Positions 27,803 through 37,181 of a stretch of DNA of 64,000 nucleotides are shown in pieces (position 1 is the first letter of the stretch; each line of letters begins with the position of its first letter). The stretch comes from Sphingomonas oligoaromativorans. GTDB lineage: Bacteria; Pseudomonadota; Alphaproteobacteria; Sphingomonadales; Sphingomonadaceae. The stretch lies in contig NZ_JAASQK010000009.1 of assembly GCF_011762195.1 (NCBI RefSeq), positions 62,001-126,000 on the forward strand, given 5' to 3'. Under the pieces are notes generated by a model, which did no database searches, was not told the origin of the DNA, and was given only the letters and a program-made list of their open reading frames with translations. The position numbers and the translations under genes are program-made.

Positions 27803-29383
27803 GTGCGTTATGCCTATGCCATCACTGCCGCGCTGCTCGCGGGCGGTGCTGCCGCCACGCTTACCATGCAGCAGCCGGTGGGCGCGCAGGTCGCCCAGAA
27901 TGCCGGTTCGGCCTCGCACGGCCCGATGGGCGGACCGGCGAGCTTCGCCGATCTCGCCGAGCGCCTCTCGCCGGCGGTGGTGAACATCTCCACCACCCAG
28001 CGCGTGAAGGTGCCGCGTCAGCAGAACCCGTTCGCCGGCACCCCCTTCGACGACCTGTTCCGCCAGTTCGGCGGCGGCGACAATGACGACAACAGCAACA
28101 GCGGCAACACGACGCCGCAGACGCGCGAGGCGACGTCGCTCGGCTCGGGCTTCATCATCTCGGCGGACGGCTATATCGTCACCAACAACCACGTCATCAC
28201 CGGCGGCGACCCGAACGAATCCAAGGGCGCGACGCTCGAATCCATCACGGTCACGCTTCAGGATCATACGGAATACAAGGCGAAGATCATCGGCCGCGAT
28301 CAGGCGGCCGATCTCGCCGTGCTGAAGATCCAGGCGCCCAAGCCGCTGCCCTTCGTGCAGTTCGGCGATTCGACGCGCACCCGCGTCGGCGACTGGGTGA
28401 TCGCGATCGGCGAGCCCTTCGCGCTCGGCGGCACGGTGACGGCGGGCATCGTCTCGGCGATCCACCGCTCGATCGGCGGCGGCCCCTATGACCGCTATAT
28501 CCAGACGGACGCGGCGATCAATTCGGGCAACTCGGGCGGCCCGATGTTCGACATGGCGGGCAATGTGGTGGGCATCAACACCGCCATCTATTCGCCCTCG
28601 GGCGGCAATGTCGGCATCGGCTTCGCGATCCCGGCGGAGCAGGCCAAGCCGGTGGTCGAGGTGCTGATGAAGGGCGGTCGCGTGAAGCGCGGCTATCTCG
28701 GCGTTCTGATCCAGCCGGTGGACGACGCCATGGCGTCCGCGCTCGGCCTGCCCAAGAATCACGGCGAAATCATCCGCAGGGTCGAGCCCGGCTATGCGGC
28801 CGCGCGCGCCGGCATCCAGCAGGGCGACGTGATCGTGAAGGTCAACGGCAAGGATGTGACGCCGGACGATTCGCTGTCCTTCCTCGTCGCCAACCTGCCG
28901 ATCGGCGCGCGCGCGCCGATCGAACTGATCCGCCGGGGCCAGCATATCACGGTGACGGTGGTGGTGGGCGAGCGTCCGCCCGAGGATCAGCTCGCCGGCA
29001 CGCTCGGCGGCGACAATGGCAGCGACGACGGCGATGACAACGACACCGCCGCCGCGCAGAGCAAGGCGACGCGTTCGGCGCTGGGCCTCAATCTTCAGGC
29101 GCTGACGCCGCGTATCGCGGAGCAGCTCGGCGTGCCCGCCTCGACGCGTGGCGTGGTGATCGCTTCGGTCGATTCGTCGAGCGACGCGGCCGCGAACGGC
29201 CTCAAGCGGGGCGATGTCATCCTCTCGATCAACCAGCAGCCGGTGACGACCGTCGCGGCGGTCGCGCAGATTTTGGCCGAGGCCAAGAAATCCGGCCGGA
29301 ACACGGCATTGCTTCAGGTGCAACGGGGCCAGCAGCCGCCGCTCTACCTGGGGGTGAAGCTGGACCAGGCGAACCAGCACTAA
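27803..29383 (+). CDS. degP: Periplasmic serine protease/chaperone DegP (Do family)
   Basis: An HtrA-type protease that degrades or refolds misfolded envelope proteins. The 526-residue protein has a signal peptide (about 1-29), a trypsin-like domain with catalytic His130 (VTNNHVI), Asp170 (AADLAVL) and Ser244 (GNSGGPM), then two PDZ domains (about 290-375 and 430-520). An acidic Asp/Gly linker (GSDDGDDNDTAAAQ) separates the PDZ domains. The GTG start has GGGGAGG nine bases upstream. It follows hflKC, forming a membrane quality-control neighbourhood with ftsH. Confidence 0.95.
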   Translation: MRYAYAITAALLAGGAAATLTMQQPVGAQVAQNAGSASHGPMGGPASFADLAERLSPAVVNISTTQRVKVPRQQNPFAGTPFDDLFRQFGGGDNDDNSNSGNTTPQTREATSLGSGFIISADGYIVTNNHVITGGDPNESKGATLESITVTLQDHTEYKAKIIGRDQAADLAVLKIQAPKPLPFVQFGDSTRTRVGDWVIAIGEPFALGGTVTAGIVSAIHRSIGGGPYDRYIQTDAAINSGNSGGPMFDMAGNVVGINTAIYSPSGGNVGIGFAIPAEQAKPVVEVLMKGGRVKRGYLGVLIQPVDDAMASALGLPKNHGEIIRRVEPGYAAARAGIQQGDVIVKVNGKDVTPDDSLSFLVANLPIGARAPIELIRRGQHITVTVVVGERPPEDQLAGTLGGDNGSDDGDDNDTAAAQSKATRSALGLNLQALTPRIAEQLGVPASTRGVVIASVDSSSDAAANGLKRGDVILSINQQPVTTVAAVAQILAEAKKSGRNTALLQVQRGQQPPLYLGVKLDQANQH

Positions 29384-29390
29384 GCTCAGA

Positions 29391-29426
29391 ATAAAAAGAG
29401 GCTGAACTTCGATGGTTCAGCCTCTT
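29391..29426 (-). terminator. Intrinsic terminator between degP and the small peptide gene
   Basis: The perfect 12-base arms AAGAGGCTGAAC (29396-29407) and GTTCAGCCTCTT (29415-29426) surround a 7-base loop. Read on the minus strand the hairpin runs straight into TTTTTATT, a classical terminator 22 bases after the stop of the small minus-strand gene. On the plus strand it follows degP by 12 bases with only a weak T-run, so it may serve both. Confidence 0.85.
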
Positions 29427-29447
29427 CATAATTTTGCTCTGTGGGGA

Positions 29448-29591
29448 TTAGGTCATGCACACGCATGTGTTGATAATGATCTGACACCCCTGGGTTTTCG
29501 GGCAAAAGAGACCTGCCATCGCCGGCGAAAATGCTGAAGCGGAAGCGAATTGAAGGAAGGCGACAGTCAAGACAGTTAACTTCCGACGCAT
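29448..29591 (-). CDS. Small exported Cys-rich peptide (47 residues), unrecognised
   Basis: A 47-codon gene. The ATG at 29591 has a perfect Shine-Dalgarno, AAAGGAG, seven bases upstream (29599-29605). The product has a basic N-region (MRRK), a hydrophobic stretch (LTVLTVAFLQFASASAF) and a signal-peptidase-like site after SPAMA, leaving about 21 mature residues with four Cys (residues 30, 36, 43, 45; FCPKTQGCQ and NTCVCMT). The stop is followed by a strong intrinsic terminator. The codons are visibly AT-richer than neighbouring genes (TTA, ACT, TTT). It resembles no family I know; a secreted disulfide-bonded microprotein, or a peptide precursor, is inferred. Confidence 0.6.
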   Translation of the reverse strand: MRRKLTVLTVAFLQFASASAFSPAMAGLFCPKTQGCQIIINTCVCMT

Positions 29592-29658
29592 TACTGTACT
29601 CCTTTAAAAGATGAACAGCGTGATTCGCGCTCCGAGCGCTTGCCAAAGGTAAACTCAA

Positions 29659-31209
29659 ATGAATGTCGGTCAACAAGACGGCATCTTCATCGGCGCGAGC
29701 GCGGACGGCCAGCGGCAGACGCTGGTGATGAAACGCGCCAATCGCCACGGCCTCATCGCGGGCGCGACGGGCACGGGCAAGACGGTGACGTTGCAGGGCA
29801 TCGCGGAGGATTTCTCCCGCGCCGGCGTGCCGGTGTTTCTCGCCGACGTGAAGGGCGACCTTTCCGGCATCGCCATGGCGGGATCGCCCACCGCCAAGAC
29901 GCATGACGCCTTCGCCGCCCGCGCCAGGGAGATCGGCGAGGGCGACTGGAGCTATTCGGACAATCCCGCGATCTTCTGGGATCTGCTCGGCGAGCAGGGT
30001 CACCCGATCCGTACCACAGTTTCCGAGATGGGACCGCTCCTCCTCTCCCAGCTCCTCGATCTCAACGAGGTGCAGGAAGGCGTGCTGACCGTCGCCTTCA
30101 CGCTCGCCGACAAGGAGGGGCTGCTGCTGCTCGATCTCGACGATCTCGGCGCGATGCTGGGCGAGATCGCCAACCGGGCGGACGAGCTGGCGACGACCTA
30201 CGGCAATGTCTCGAAGGCGAGCGTCGGCGCGATCCAGCGCGCGCTGCTCCAGCTCCGTTCGCAGGGCGGCGAGCATTTCTTCGGCGAGCCCGCGCTCGAC
30301 ATCCACGACTTCATGCTGACCGACGACAAGGGCCGGGGCCAGATCTCGATCCTCGCCGCCGACAAGCTGATGGCGAGCCCGAAGCTCTATTCCACCTTCC
30401 TGCTCTGGATGCTCTCCGAGCTGTTCGAGGCGCTGCCCGAGGTGGGCGACCCGGATCAGCCCAAGCTCGTCTTCTTCTTCGACGAGGCGCATCTGCTGTT
30501 CGACAATGCGCCCCCCTCGCTGCTCACCAAGGTGGAGCAGGTGGTGCGGCTGATCCGTTCCAAGGGCGTCGGCGTCTATTTCATCACGCAGAATCCGATC
30601 GACGTGCCCGACACGGTGGCGGGCCAGCTCGGCAACCGGATGCAGCACGCGCTGCGCGCCTTCACGCCCAGGGATCAGAAGGCGGTGAAGGCGGCGGCCG
30701 AGACTTTCCGCGCCAATCCCGGCGTCGATGTCGCGACCGCGATCACCGAGCTGAAGGTGGGCGAGGCGCTGGTCTCGCTGCTCCAGCCCGATGGATCGCC
30801 CGCGCCGGTGGAGCGCACGCTCGTCAAGCCGCCGAGGAGCCGCGTCGGCCCGATCACGCCGGCCGAACGCGCGACGCTGCGCCAGCTCTCCCCGCTCGGC
30901 GCCAAGTACGACACGCCGCTCAACCGCGAATCGGCGGCCGAGAAGCTCGCCGCCAAGGCGCAGGCGGCGGCCGCCCAGGCGCCGGTGGACGCCCCGGCGG
31001 CGCAGGGCCGGACGGCGGCGGCCCAGCCTTCGATGTTCGACAAGATGCTCCAGTCGGCGGCGCGCTCGGCCTCGTCCTCGATCGGGCGGCAGGTCGCCAA
31101 CGAGGTGGGGCGCCAGATCTTCGGCACCGGGCGGCGTTCCTCGTCGGGCGGGGGGCTGGCCGGGCAACTGGTCCGTGGCGTGCTCGGTGGGTTGATGCGT
31201 AATCTTTGA
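29659..31209 (+). CDS. HerA-type P-loop ATPase (DUF853)
   Basis: A 516-residue cytosolic ATPase of the DUF853 group in the HerA/FtsK-like superfamily. Walker A is GATGTGKT (35-42) and Walker B ends in FFFDEAH with D275/E276; [20 protein letters not shown] follows as sensor region. The C-terminal ~110 residues are low-complexity Ala/Gln ([20 protein letters not shown]) with a Gly/Ser-rich end. HerA proteins pump or translocate DNA in repair or defence systems, but here no NurA-type nuclease or SIR2 partner is adjacent. The start follows a weak AAAGG. Confidence 0.88.
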   Translation: MNVGQQDGIFIGASADGQRQTLVMKRANRHGLIAGATGTGKTVTLQGIAEDFSRAGVPVFLADVKGDLSGIAMAGSPTAKTHDAFAARAREIGEGDWSYSDNPAIFWDLLGEQGHPIRTTVSEMGPLLLSQLLDLNEVQEGVLTVAFTLADKEGLLLLDLDDLGAMLGEIANRADELATTYGNVSKASVGAIQRALLQLRSQGGEHFFGEPALDIHDFMLTDDKGRGQISILAADKLMASPKLYSTFLLWMLSELFEALPEVGDPDQPKLVFFFDEAHLLFDNAPPSLLTKVEQVVRLIRSKGVGVYFITQNPIDVPDTVAGQLGNRMQHALRAFTPRDQKAVKAAAETFRANPGVDVATAITELKVGEALVSLLQPDGSPAPVERTLVKPPRSRVGPITPAERATLRQLSPLGAKYDTPLNRESAAEKLAAKAQAAAAQAPVDAPAAQGRTAAAQPSMFDKMLQSAARSASSSIGRQVANEVGRQIFGTGRRSSSGGGLAGQLVRGVLGGLMRNL

Positions 31210-31211
31210 GG

Positions 31212-31233
31212 GGCGGAATCCGCCGTTTTGTTT
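31212..31233 (+). terminator. Weak hairpin with T-rich tail after the HerA-type gene
   Basis: A short GGCGG/CCGCC stem followed by GTTTTGTTT lies directly after the stop of the ATPase gene. The stem is only 5-6 pairs, so efficiency is doubtful. A wider 7-base repeat (GAGGGGC/GCCCCTC) encloses it. Confidence 0.4.
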
Positions 31234-31296
31234 GCCCCTCGTTAACCGCGCCCCGCTAGGTGTGCGGCGGTAAGGAGCGAGGAGGCAAGGCAAGGG

Positions 31297-32496
31297 GTGT
31301 TGACCGAACCGGCCACCTATAGTGCGCCCGTGACCCGGTTCGGCCGGTGGATCGCCGATCCCGGCCGGGACGTGGCCGCGGACGTGCGGCCGCTGATGCT
31401 GGCCGGCCTGTTCGGCACGCTCACCATCTTCCTCGGCGGCGTTCTCAACACGATCGCGGTGTCGCTGGTCTGCGCCATCCATCGGCCGGGGCCGGCCTTC
31501 ATCGGCTGGGCGGTGTTCGAGCTGGCGCTGGGCGCGATCCGGCTGGCGGTGCTGGCGCGCTGCCGCCGCAACGCGCAGGCCGGCCGAGAGACCTCCACCG
31601 ATCTCTATCTGATGCTGGCGATGCTGTGGGCCTGCGGCGTCGGCTTCGGCGGCTTCATGGGGATGATGAGCGGCGACTGGACGATCGCCGCGCTCACCGG
31701 CATCTCGTCCGCCGCGATGGCGGGCGGCATCGCCTTCCGCAATTTCTACGCGCCGCGCCTGTCGGCGGCGATGATCCTCCTGAGCTTCGGCCCGCTGGTG
31801 CCGGGCGCCGCGCTGTGCGGCGTGCCGCTGGTGAAGCTGCTCGTGCTTCAGGTGCCGGTCTATCTCGTCGCGATGTGGAGCGCGGCCTACAAGCTCAACG
31901 CCATGCTGGTCCGCACGCTCGCGGCCGAGCGCGAGAATGACCGCCGTGCCTCGCACGACCAGCTCACCGGCCTCGCCAACCGCACCGGGCTGGAGCGCGC
32001 CATCACCGCCTGGCAGCATCGCGAGGACCGGCGCGGGCCGCTGGCCTTCTTCTATGTCGATCTCGATGGCTTCAAGCTCGTCAACGACCAGCATGGCCAT
32101 GTCGCGGGCGATGCGCTGCTGCGCATGGTGGCGGCGCGGCTGATGGCGCTGGCGCCCGAGGGCGGGCTTGCCGCGCGCATCGGCGGGGACGAGTTCGTGC
32201 TGCTGGTGCCCGAGGCGGATCGCGGCGGCACGCTGGGCCGCGCCGAGCGGGTGATCGCGGCGATCGCGGGCCATCCTTACGATCTCGACGAGAATGTCTC
32301 CTGCACGATCGGCGCGAGCATCGGCATCGCCCGGCTGCCCGATCATGGCCATGACGTTGGCACGCTGATGTCGGCGGCGGATGGCGCGCTCTACGAGGCG
32401 AAGGGCGGCGGGCGGTGCCGCGCGGTGATCGCGCCGGCGCCGGGGCTGCGCCTCGCCGATGCGTTCTCCGGTTCACGCCGCGCCGCGACGCGCTGA
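31297..32496 (+). CDS. Membrane-bound diguanylate cyclase (GGDEF)
   Basis: It makes the second messenger cyclic di-GMP. The 399-residue protein has five to six N-terminal transmembrane helices (about 35-200), a short linker helix (TLAAERENDRRASHDQLTGLANR) and a GGDEF domain with the intact motif G296-G-D-E-F300. The substrate loop FFYVDLDGFKLVNDQHGH is canonical, so it is probably active. No RxxD inhibitory site is seen upstream of GGDEF, so product feedback is likely absent. The start is GTG at 31297 with GGAGG upstream. Confidence 0.91.
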   Translation: MLTEPATYSAPVTRFGRWIADPGRDVAADVRPLMLAGLFGTLTIFLGGVLNTIAVSLVCAIHRPGPAFIGWAVFELALGAIRLAVLARCRRNAQAGRETSTDLYLMLAMLWACGVGFGGFMGMMSGDWTIAALTGISSAAMAGGIAFRNFYAPRLSAAMILLSFGPLVPGAALCGVPLVKLLVLQVPVYLVAMWSAAYKLNAMLVRTLAAERENDRRASHDQLTGLANRTGLERAITAWQHREDRRGPLAFFYVDLDGFKLVNDQHGHVAGDALLRMVAARLMALAPEGGLAARIGGDEFVLLVPEADRGGTLGRAERVIAAIAGHPYDLDENVSCTIGASIGIARLPDHGHDVGTLMSAADGALYEAKGGGRCRAVIAPAPGLRLADAFSGSRRAATR

Positions 32497-32546
32497 TCGA
32501 TACGCGCGGCTTCCCCTCGCGCGCTCGCGCGCCTATTTTGCCGCCC

Positions 32547-33536
32547 ATGACCAGCACCATCGAATCCGCGCCCGCCGATCGGGCCGCTACTCCCGCCGTG
32601 CCGCCGGCTGCCGTCGCCTCCGTCTCGCTCGGCGATTTCGCCCGCGATCGTGATGCCTTCGCCGAGGCGCTCGGCTCCTCCTTCGAGCGTTACGGCTTCG
32701 CCGTCATCGCCGACCATGGCATCCCGAGCGATCTGATCGCCCGCGCCGAGGCGGCCGCCAGGGCGCTGTTCGCGCTGCCCGAGGATGTGAAGCGCGCTTA
32801 CCATGCGCCCGGCACCGGCGGCGCGCGCGGCTACACCCCCTTCGGCATCGAGACCGCCAAGGGCGCGACCGCGATCGACCTCAAGGAATTCTGGCACGTC
32901 GGCCGCGAGCTGCCCGAGGGGCATCGCTACACCGACGTGATGGCCGCCAACATCTGGCCGAAGGAGCTGGCCGAGTTCCGCTCCGTCATGCTCGAACTCT
33001 ATGCGGCCTTCGAGGCGACCGGCGCCCGCCTGCTCGAGGCGATCGCGCGCTATCTCGGCCTCGCCCCGGATTTCTTCGAGAATACGGTGGAGGACGGCAA
33101 TTCGGTGCTCCGCCTGCTGCACTATCCGCCGGTGACGGGCGACGGCCCCTCGATCCGCGCGGGCGCGCATGAGGATATCAACACCATCACGCTCCTCCTC
33201 GGCGCCGAGGAAGCGGGCCTCGAGATCCTCGACCGCGACGGCCAGTGGCTGTCGGTGACGCCCAGGGAAGGCGAGCTGGCCGTGAATGTCGGCGACATGC
33301 TCCAGCGGCTGACCAACAACCGGCTGCGCTCGACGACGCACCGCGTCGCCAACCCGGCCTCGGCGCGGCGCGGCCATGCGCGCTACTCGATGCCCTTCTT
33401 CCTGCACTTCCGGCCGGACTATCTGATCGAGACGCTGCCGAGCTGCGTCGATGCGGAACACCCGGATCTCTATCCGCAGCCGATCACCGCGCATGATTAT
33501 CTCATGCAGCGCCTGCGCGAGATCAAGCTGCTCTGA
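32547..33536 (+). CDS. 2-oxoglutarate/Fe(II) oxygenase, isopenicillin-N-synthase-like
   Basis: A 329-residue non-haem iron oxygenase. The N-terminal DIOX_N block (VSLGDFARDRDAFAEALGSS, YGFAVIADHGIP) is followed by the double-stranded beta-helix with the HxD...H triad (GAHEDINTITLLLG and STTHRVANP) and the RxS motif (ARYSMPFFLHF). The substrate cannot be told from sequence; related bacterial enzymes are diverse. A -10-like TATTTT lies just upstream of the ATG at 32547. It stands alone between a diguanylate cyclase and queF. Confidence 0.87.
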   Translation: MTSTIESAPADRAATPAVPPAAVASVSLGDFARDRDAFAEALGSSFERYGFAVIADHGIPSDLIARAEAAARALFALPEDVKRAYHAPGTGGARGYTPFGIETAKGATAIDLKEFWHVGRELPEGHRYTDVMAANIWPKELAEFRSVMLELYAAFEATGARLLEAIARYLGLAPDFFENTVEDGNSVLRLLHYPPVTGDGPSIRAGAHEDINTITLLLGAEEAGLEILDRDGQWLSVTPREGELAVNVGDMLQRLTNNRLRSTTHRVANPASARRGHARYSMPFFLHFRPDYLIETLPSCVDAEHPDLYPQPITAHDYLMQRLREIKLL

Positions 33537-33557
33537 TGCGCCTCAAGCGGGTGGGGA

Positions 33558-34004
33558 TCAGCCCCGCCCGCGATAGGTCGGCACGCCCTGATCGGGCAGC
33601 CACAGGCCGTCGGGCACCGGGCCGGACTGCCAGAACACGTCGATCGGAATACCGCCGCGCGGATACCAATATCCGCCGATGCGCAGCCAGATCGGCTTCA
33701 TCTCGTCGAACAGCCGCTCGCCGATGCCGACGGTGCAATCCTCGTGGAAGGCGGCGTGGTTGCGGAAGCTGCCGAGGAACAGCTTGAGCGATTTCGATTC
33801 GACGATCGTCTCCGCCGGCGCATAGTCGATCACCAGATGCGCGAAGTCGGGCTGTCCGGTGACCGGGCAGAGCGAGGTGAATTCGGGCGCGGTGAAGCGC
33901 ACCAGATAGGGCCGGCCGGTCCTCGGATTGGGCACATAATCGAGAATGGCGTCCTCGGGACGCTGCGGCAGCGGGCTCGTCTGGCCAAGATGGATGGGGC
34001 TCAT
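33558..34004 (-). CDS. queF: NADPH-dependent 7-cyano-7-deazaguanine reductase QueF
   Basis: It reduces preQ0 to preQ1 in queuosine tRNA modification. The 148-residue unimodular form carries the catalytic Cys46 ([13 protein letters not shown]) and Asp53, the QueF motif [15 protein letters not shown] and the substrate Glu/His region AAFHEDC. The ATG at 34004 has AGGTGG upstream; a GTG three codons earlier is possible. It is divergent from sseA and convergent with the oxygenase gene. Confidence 0.95.
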   Translation of the reverse strand: MSPIHLGQTSPLPQRPEDAILDYVPNPRTGRPYLVRFTAPEFTSLCPVTGQPDFAHLVIDYAPAETIVESKSLKLFLGSFRNHAAFHEDCTVGIGERLFDEMKPIWLRIGGYWYPRGGIPIDVFWQSGPVPDGLWLPDQGVPTYRGRG

Positions 34005-34092
34005 GCCGCCCACCTAGGATCGCGTGCCCGCGTTAGCAATGCTTGGCGAGGTCGAATCCGGGGCCTATGCGGGGCGTCCAAGGAGTGCCCGC

Positions 34093-34950
34093 ATGGATGA
34101 TCTCGTTACGGTCGAATGGCTTTCGCGGCGGCTGGAAGATCCCGGCGTGGTGGTGCTGGACGCCACCTATCTGCCGTTCGAGCCGGAGCGTGATGCGGCG
34201 GCCGAATATCGCGCGGGGCATATCCCCGGCGCGCGCTTCCTCGATCTGGCGACGCTGGCCGACCGGGCCGATCCGCGCCCGACCATGGCGCCCGGCCTCG
34301 ATGGCTTCCGTGAGCGGATGGCCGCGCTGGGCGTGCGGCGCGACGATCGGATCATCTTCTACGACGACAGCCCCCACCGCACATCGGCGCGGGCCTGGTG
34401 GCTGTTCCGCCTGTTCGGCGCGCACCGCCTCGCCATCCTCGACGGCGGCGCGGAGGCGTGGCGCGAGGCCGGCCTGCCGCTGGAAAAGGGAGACGGGCAT
34501 GGCGCCGCCATCACGGCCCAGCGCACCGGCTTCGCCCATCGTGACGACGGGCTGATCCGCGCGCTCGCCGATGTCCGCCGTCTGGTCGATGCGCCGGCCG
34601 AGCAACTGATCGACGCGCGGGGCGCTCCGCGCTTCTCGGGCGCCGATGCCGATCCGCGTCCGGGCGTGGCGCCGGGCCATATCCCCGGCTCGATCAACCT
34701 GCCCTATAGCCGCCTGTTCGAGGCGGACGGCCGCTGGAAGAAGGGCCATGCGCTGGCCGAGCTGTTCGAGGCCTCCGGGGTCGATCCGGCACGGCCGCTG
34801 GTCTTCACCTGCGGATCGGGGATCACGGCGGCGGGCCTGCTCTTCGCCGCGCATATGCTCGGCCGCGACGACACCGCGCTCTATGACGGATCGTGGAGCG
34901 AATGGGGCGCCGACCCTTCCACCCCCAAGGCGACGGGGGTGGGCGCGTGA
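34093..34950 (+). CDS. sseA: 3-mercaptopyruvate/thiosulfate sulfurtransferase SseA
   Basis: A two-rhodanese-domain cytosolic enzyme that transfers sulfur from mercaptopyruvate or thiosulfate to an acceptor. The N-terminal domain (residues 1-140; YDDSPHRTSARAWW) lacks the active Cys. The C-terminal domain carries Cys240 in CGSGITAAG, the CGSG(V/I)T pattern typical of mercaptopyruvate sulfurtransferases. The start has AAGGAG upstream. The stop overlaps the next gene's GTG, so it is coupled to metC. Confidence 0.92.
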   Translation: MDDLVTVEWLSRRLEDPGVVVLDATYLPFEPERDAAAEYRAGHIPGARFLDLATLADRADPRPTMAPGLDGFRERMAALGVRRDDRIIFYDDSPHRTSARAWWLFRLFGAHRLAILDGGAEAWREAGLPLEKGDGHGAAITAQRTGFAHRDDGLIRALADVRRLVDAPAEQLIDARGAPRFSGADADPRPGVAPGHIPGSINLPYSRLFEADGRWKKGHALAELFEASGVDPARPLVFTCGSGITAAGLLFAAHMLGRDDTALYDGSWSEWGADPSTPKATGVGA

Positions 34951-36131
34951 GCCACGAGGACCGCGAGGAGACCCGCCTCGTCACCGGCGGGCGGCGCAGC
35001 GAGTGGACCGGGCCGATCGTCAATCCGCCGGTCTATCGTGCCTCCACCATCCTGTTCGAGGATTGCGCGGCGCTGAAATCCGGCGCGGGCCGCAACGCCG
35101 ACGGCGAATATCATTACGGCCGGCGCGGGACGCCGACCCAGTGGGCGCTTTCCGAAGCGCTGACCGAGCTGGAGCCGGGTGCCGAGGGCACGATGCTCTA
35201 TCCCTCCGGCGTCGCCGCGATCGCGACCGCGCTGCTCGCTGTGCTGAAGGCGGGCGACGACCTGCTGATGGTCGACAGCGTCTATGAGCCGACCCGCGCC
35301 TTCTGCCGCAACGTGCTGGCGCCGATGGGGATCACGACGCGCTTCTACGATCCGCTGGTGGGCGACGGGATCGACGCGCTGATCCAGCCCAACACGGCGG
35401 CGATCTTCCTCGAAAGCCCCGGCAGCCTCACCTTCGAGGTGCAGGACGTGCCCGCCATCGTCGCGGCGGCGAAGGCGCGCGGGCTGGTCACGCTGCTCGA
35501 CAACACCTGGGCGACGCCGCTCTTCCTGCCGGCGATCGCGATGGGGGTGGACCTCTCGATCCTCGCCTGCACCAAATATGTCATCGGCCATTCCGACGCG
35601 ATGATGGGCTCGGTGACGGCGACGGCCGAGCATTATCCCAAGCTGCGCAAGATGACGCAGCTCTTCGGCCAGCATGTCTCGCCCGACGACGCCTATCTCG
35701 CCAGCCGCGGCCTTCGCACGCTGGCTGTGCGGCTCAGGCAGCATGAGGCGGGCGCGCTCGCCGTCGCGCGCTGGCTGAAGGGGCGGCCCGAGGTGGCGCG
35801 CGTGCTCCATCCTGCGTTCGAGGATTGCCCCGGCCACGCCGCCTGGAAGCGCGACTTCAAGGGTTCGTCGGGGCTGTTCAGCTTTGTGCTGGATGGCGGC
35901 GATGCGCCCGCCCGCGCCGCGCTGATCGACGGCCTGAGGCATTTCGGCATCGGCTATAGCTGGGGCGGCTTCGAGAGCCTCGCGCTGCCGGTCGAGCCCT
36001 CGATGCTGCGCAGTGCGACGACGTGGCAGGCGGAAGGCCCGCTGGTGCGCCTCCATATCGGGCTGGAGCATCCCGACGACCTGATCGCCGATCTGGACGC
36101 GGGCCTCGCCCGTTTTCGCGCCGCGCGCTGA
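34947..36131 (+). CDS. metC: Cystathionine beta-lyase MetC
   Basis: A PLP enzyme of the Cys/Met metabolism class that cleaves cystathionine to homocysteine, pyruvate and ammonia. The PLP-binding Lys is K210 (SILACTKYVIGHSDAMMG). Other family blocks are YGRRGTPTQWALSEALTELE, LLDNTWATPLFL and GLFSFVL. The YSWGGFESL near the C-terminus favours beta-lyase over gamma-lyase, an inference. The GTG start overlaps the sseA stop (GTGA). 394 residues; the pair forms a sulfur-metabolism operon. Confidence 0.92.
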   Translation: MSHEDREETRLVTGGRRSEWTGPIVNPPVYRASTILFEDCAALKSGAGRNADGEYHYGRRGTPTQWALSEALTELEPGAEGTMLYPSGVAAIATALLAVLKAGDDLLMVDSVYEPTRAFCRNVLAPMGITTRFYDPLVGDGIDALIQPNTAAIFLESPGSLTFEVQDVPAIVAAAKARGLVTLLDNTWATPLFLPAIAMGVDLSILACTKYVIGHSDAMMGSVTATAEHYPKLRKMTQLFGQHVSPDDAYLASRGLRTLAVRLRQHEAGALAVARWLKGRPEVARVLHPAFEDCPGHAAWKRDFKGSSGLFSFVLDGGDAPARAALIDGLRHFGIGYSWGGFESLALPVEPSMLRSATTWQAEGPLVRLHIGLEHPDDLIADLDAGLARFRAAR

Positions 36132-36140
36132 GGCTTCCGC

Positions 36141-36173
36141 TTCGGGGTGCGGGCGCGAGCCCCGCACCCCGAG
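36141..36173. terminator. Stem-loop between convergent metC and the porin gene
   Basis: Perfect arms CGGGGTGCGGG (36143-36153) and CCCGCACCCCG (36161-36171) surround a 7-base loop. The hairpin lies 12 bases past the metC stop, with the porin stop on the other side. No T-run follows on either strand. Confidence 0.5.
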
Positions 36174-36197
36174 GGAATCCGATCGGAAACTGGCCGA

Positions 36198-36992
36198 TCA
36201 GAAGCTGGCGCTGATCGAGCCGACCACCACGGCCTTCGCCGCGCGATAGGTCTGGAAGGCGCTGGGCGTGCCGGTCTGGTCCACCAACGGGTTGTTGCGC
36301 GCGTTCTTGTGCGACACGTTGGTGCCGACGCCCGAGACGTCGAAGGTGAGCGACTTCCACTTGTAGCTCACGCCCACATTATAATCGATGTAGTCCTTGG
36401 TGTAGTCGAAGCCGCCGCCGGTGTGGCCGAGGTGGCTGTGGATGCTGAACGCCGTCCCCGGCACCGAGAAGCCCAGCTCGCCATAGACATAGACGTTGTA
36501 GTTGGCGCCCGAATAATAATCGAACGCCTTCTGGTTCGGGGCGATGTTCACGCCGATCTTGCCGGTGGCAGGGCCGTAGGTCTTGGCGAGCGAGCCATAG
36601 ACTTCATAATAATTGCCGGCCGGCGCGCCCGGATAGAGATAGCCGTAGAGACCGCCGTCGAAGGTGACGCCGGTGCTGCCCAGCGCGTGGGTATAGCCGC
36701 CATAGACGTCGATCTCGGAGCCGCCGATGTTGACCGTGCTGTTGCCGGCGCTGGCGCTGGACCCCCAGGTCGAGAGATAGAAGCCGGAGGCGTGCGCGAC
36801 GGTCACCGAGCCCTGGAACACAGGGCGGTTGTTCGACTGCGAGATGCCGCGGAAGCGATATTGCGACCACACGCCCGCCGAGCCGGTGATGGTGAAGGCC
36901 GACGGCGGTGCCGTGGGATCATCCGCCAGCGCGGGAGTGGCGACGAAAGCGGAACCTGCCAGAACGGCAGACACGAGCAAGGCTGTGCGCAT
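36198..36992 (-). CDS. TorF-family putative porin
   Basis: A 264-residue outer-membrane protein. A cleavable signal peptide (LLVSAVLAGSAFVATPALA) is followed by repeated amphipathic strands rich in Gly/Tyr/Ser (GVWSQYRFRGISQSNNRP, GSEIDVYGGYTHAL, YYEVYGSLAKTYG, YGELGFSVPG). The C-terminal residue is Phe, as expected for BamA-dependent barrels. RFRGISQS is a hallmark of the TIGR02001/TorF group. The solute is unknown. AAGG lies about eight bases before the ATG. Confidence 0.88.
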   Translation of the reverse strand: MRTALLVSAVLAGSAFVATPALADDPTAPPSAFTITGSAGVWSQYRFRGISQSNNRPVFQGSVTVAHASGFYLSTWGSSASAGNSTVNIGGSEIDVYGGYTHALGSTGVTFDGGLYGYLYPGAPAGNYYEVYGSLAKTYGPATGKIGVNIAPNQKAFDYYSGANYNVYVYGELGFSVPGTAFSIHSHLGHTGGGFDYTKDYIDYNVGVSYKWKSLTFDVSGVGTNVSHKNARNNPLVDQTGTPSAFQTYRAAKAVVVGSISASF

Positions 36993-37181
36993 CGGATGGC
37001 CTTTCGATATCGATGATCTCTTCCACCCGCGAGCAACCGGTGCCCGTCTGTTCGCCGACGGGGCTCCGCGATTGCTGGGAGGAATGTGCGCAGGATTGGC
37101 GCACCGCACAATAGATATCGGGGATGGGGGAGGCGGAAGCTCATCGATGTTGCATTGCGGCAACAATTTTGTGACCGAAAC

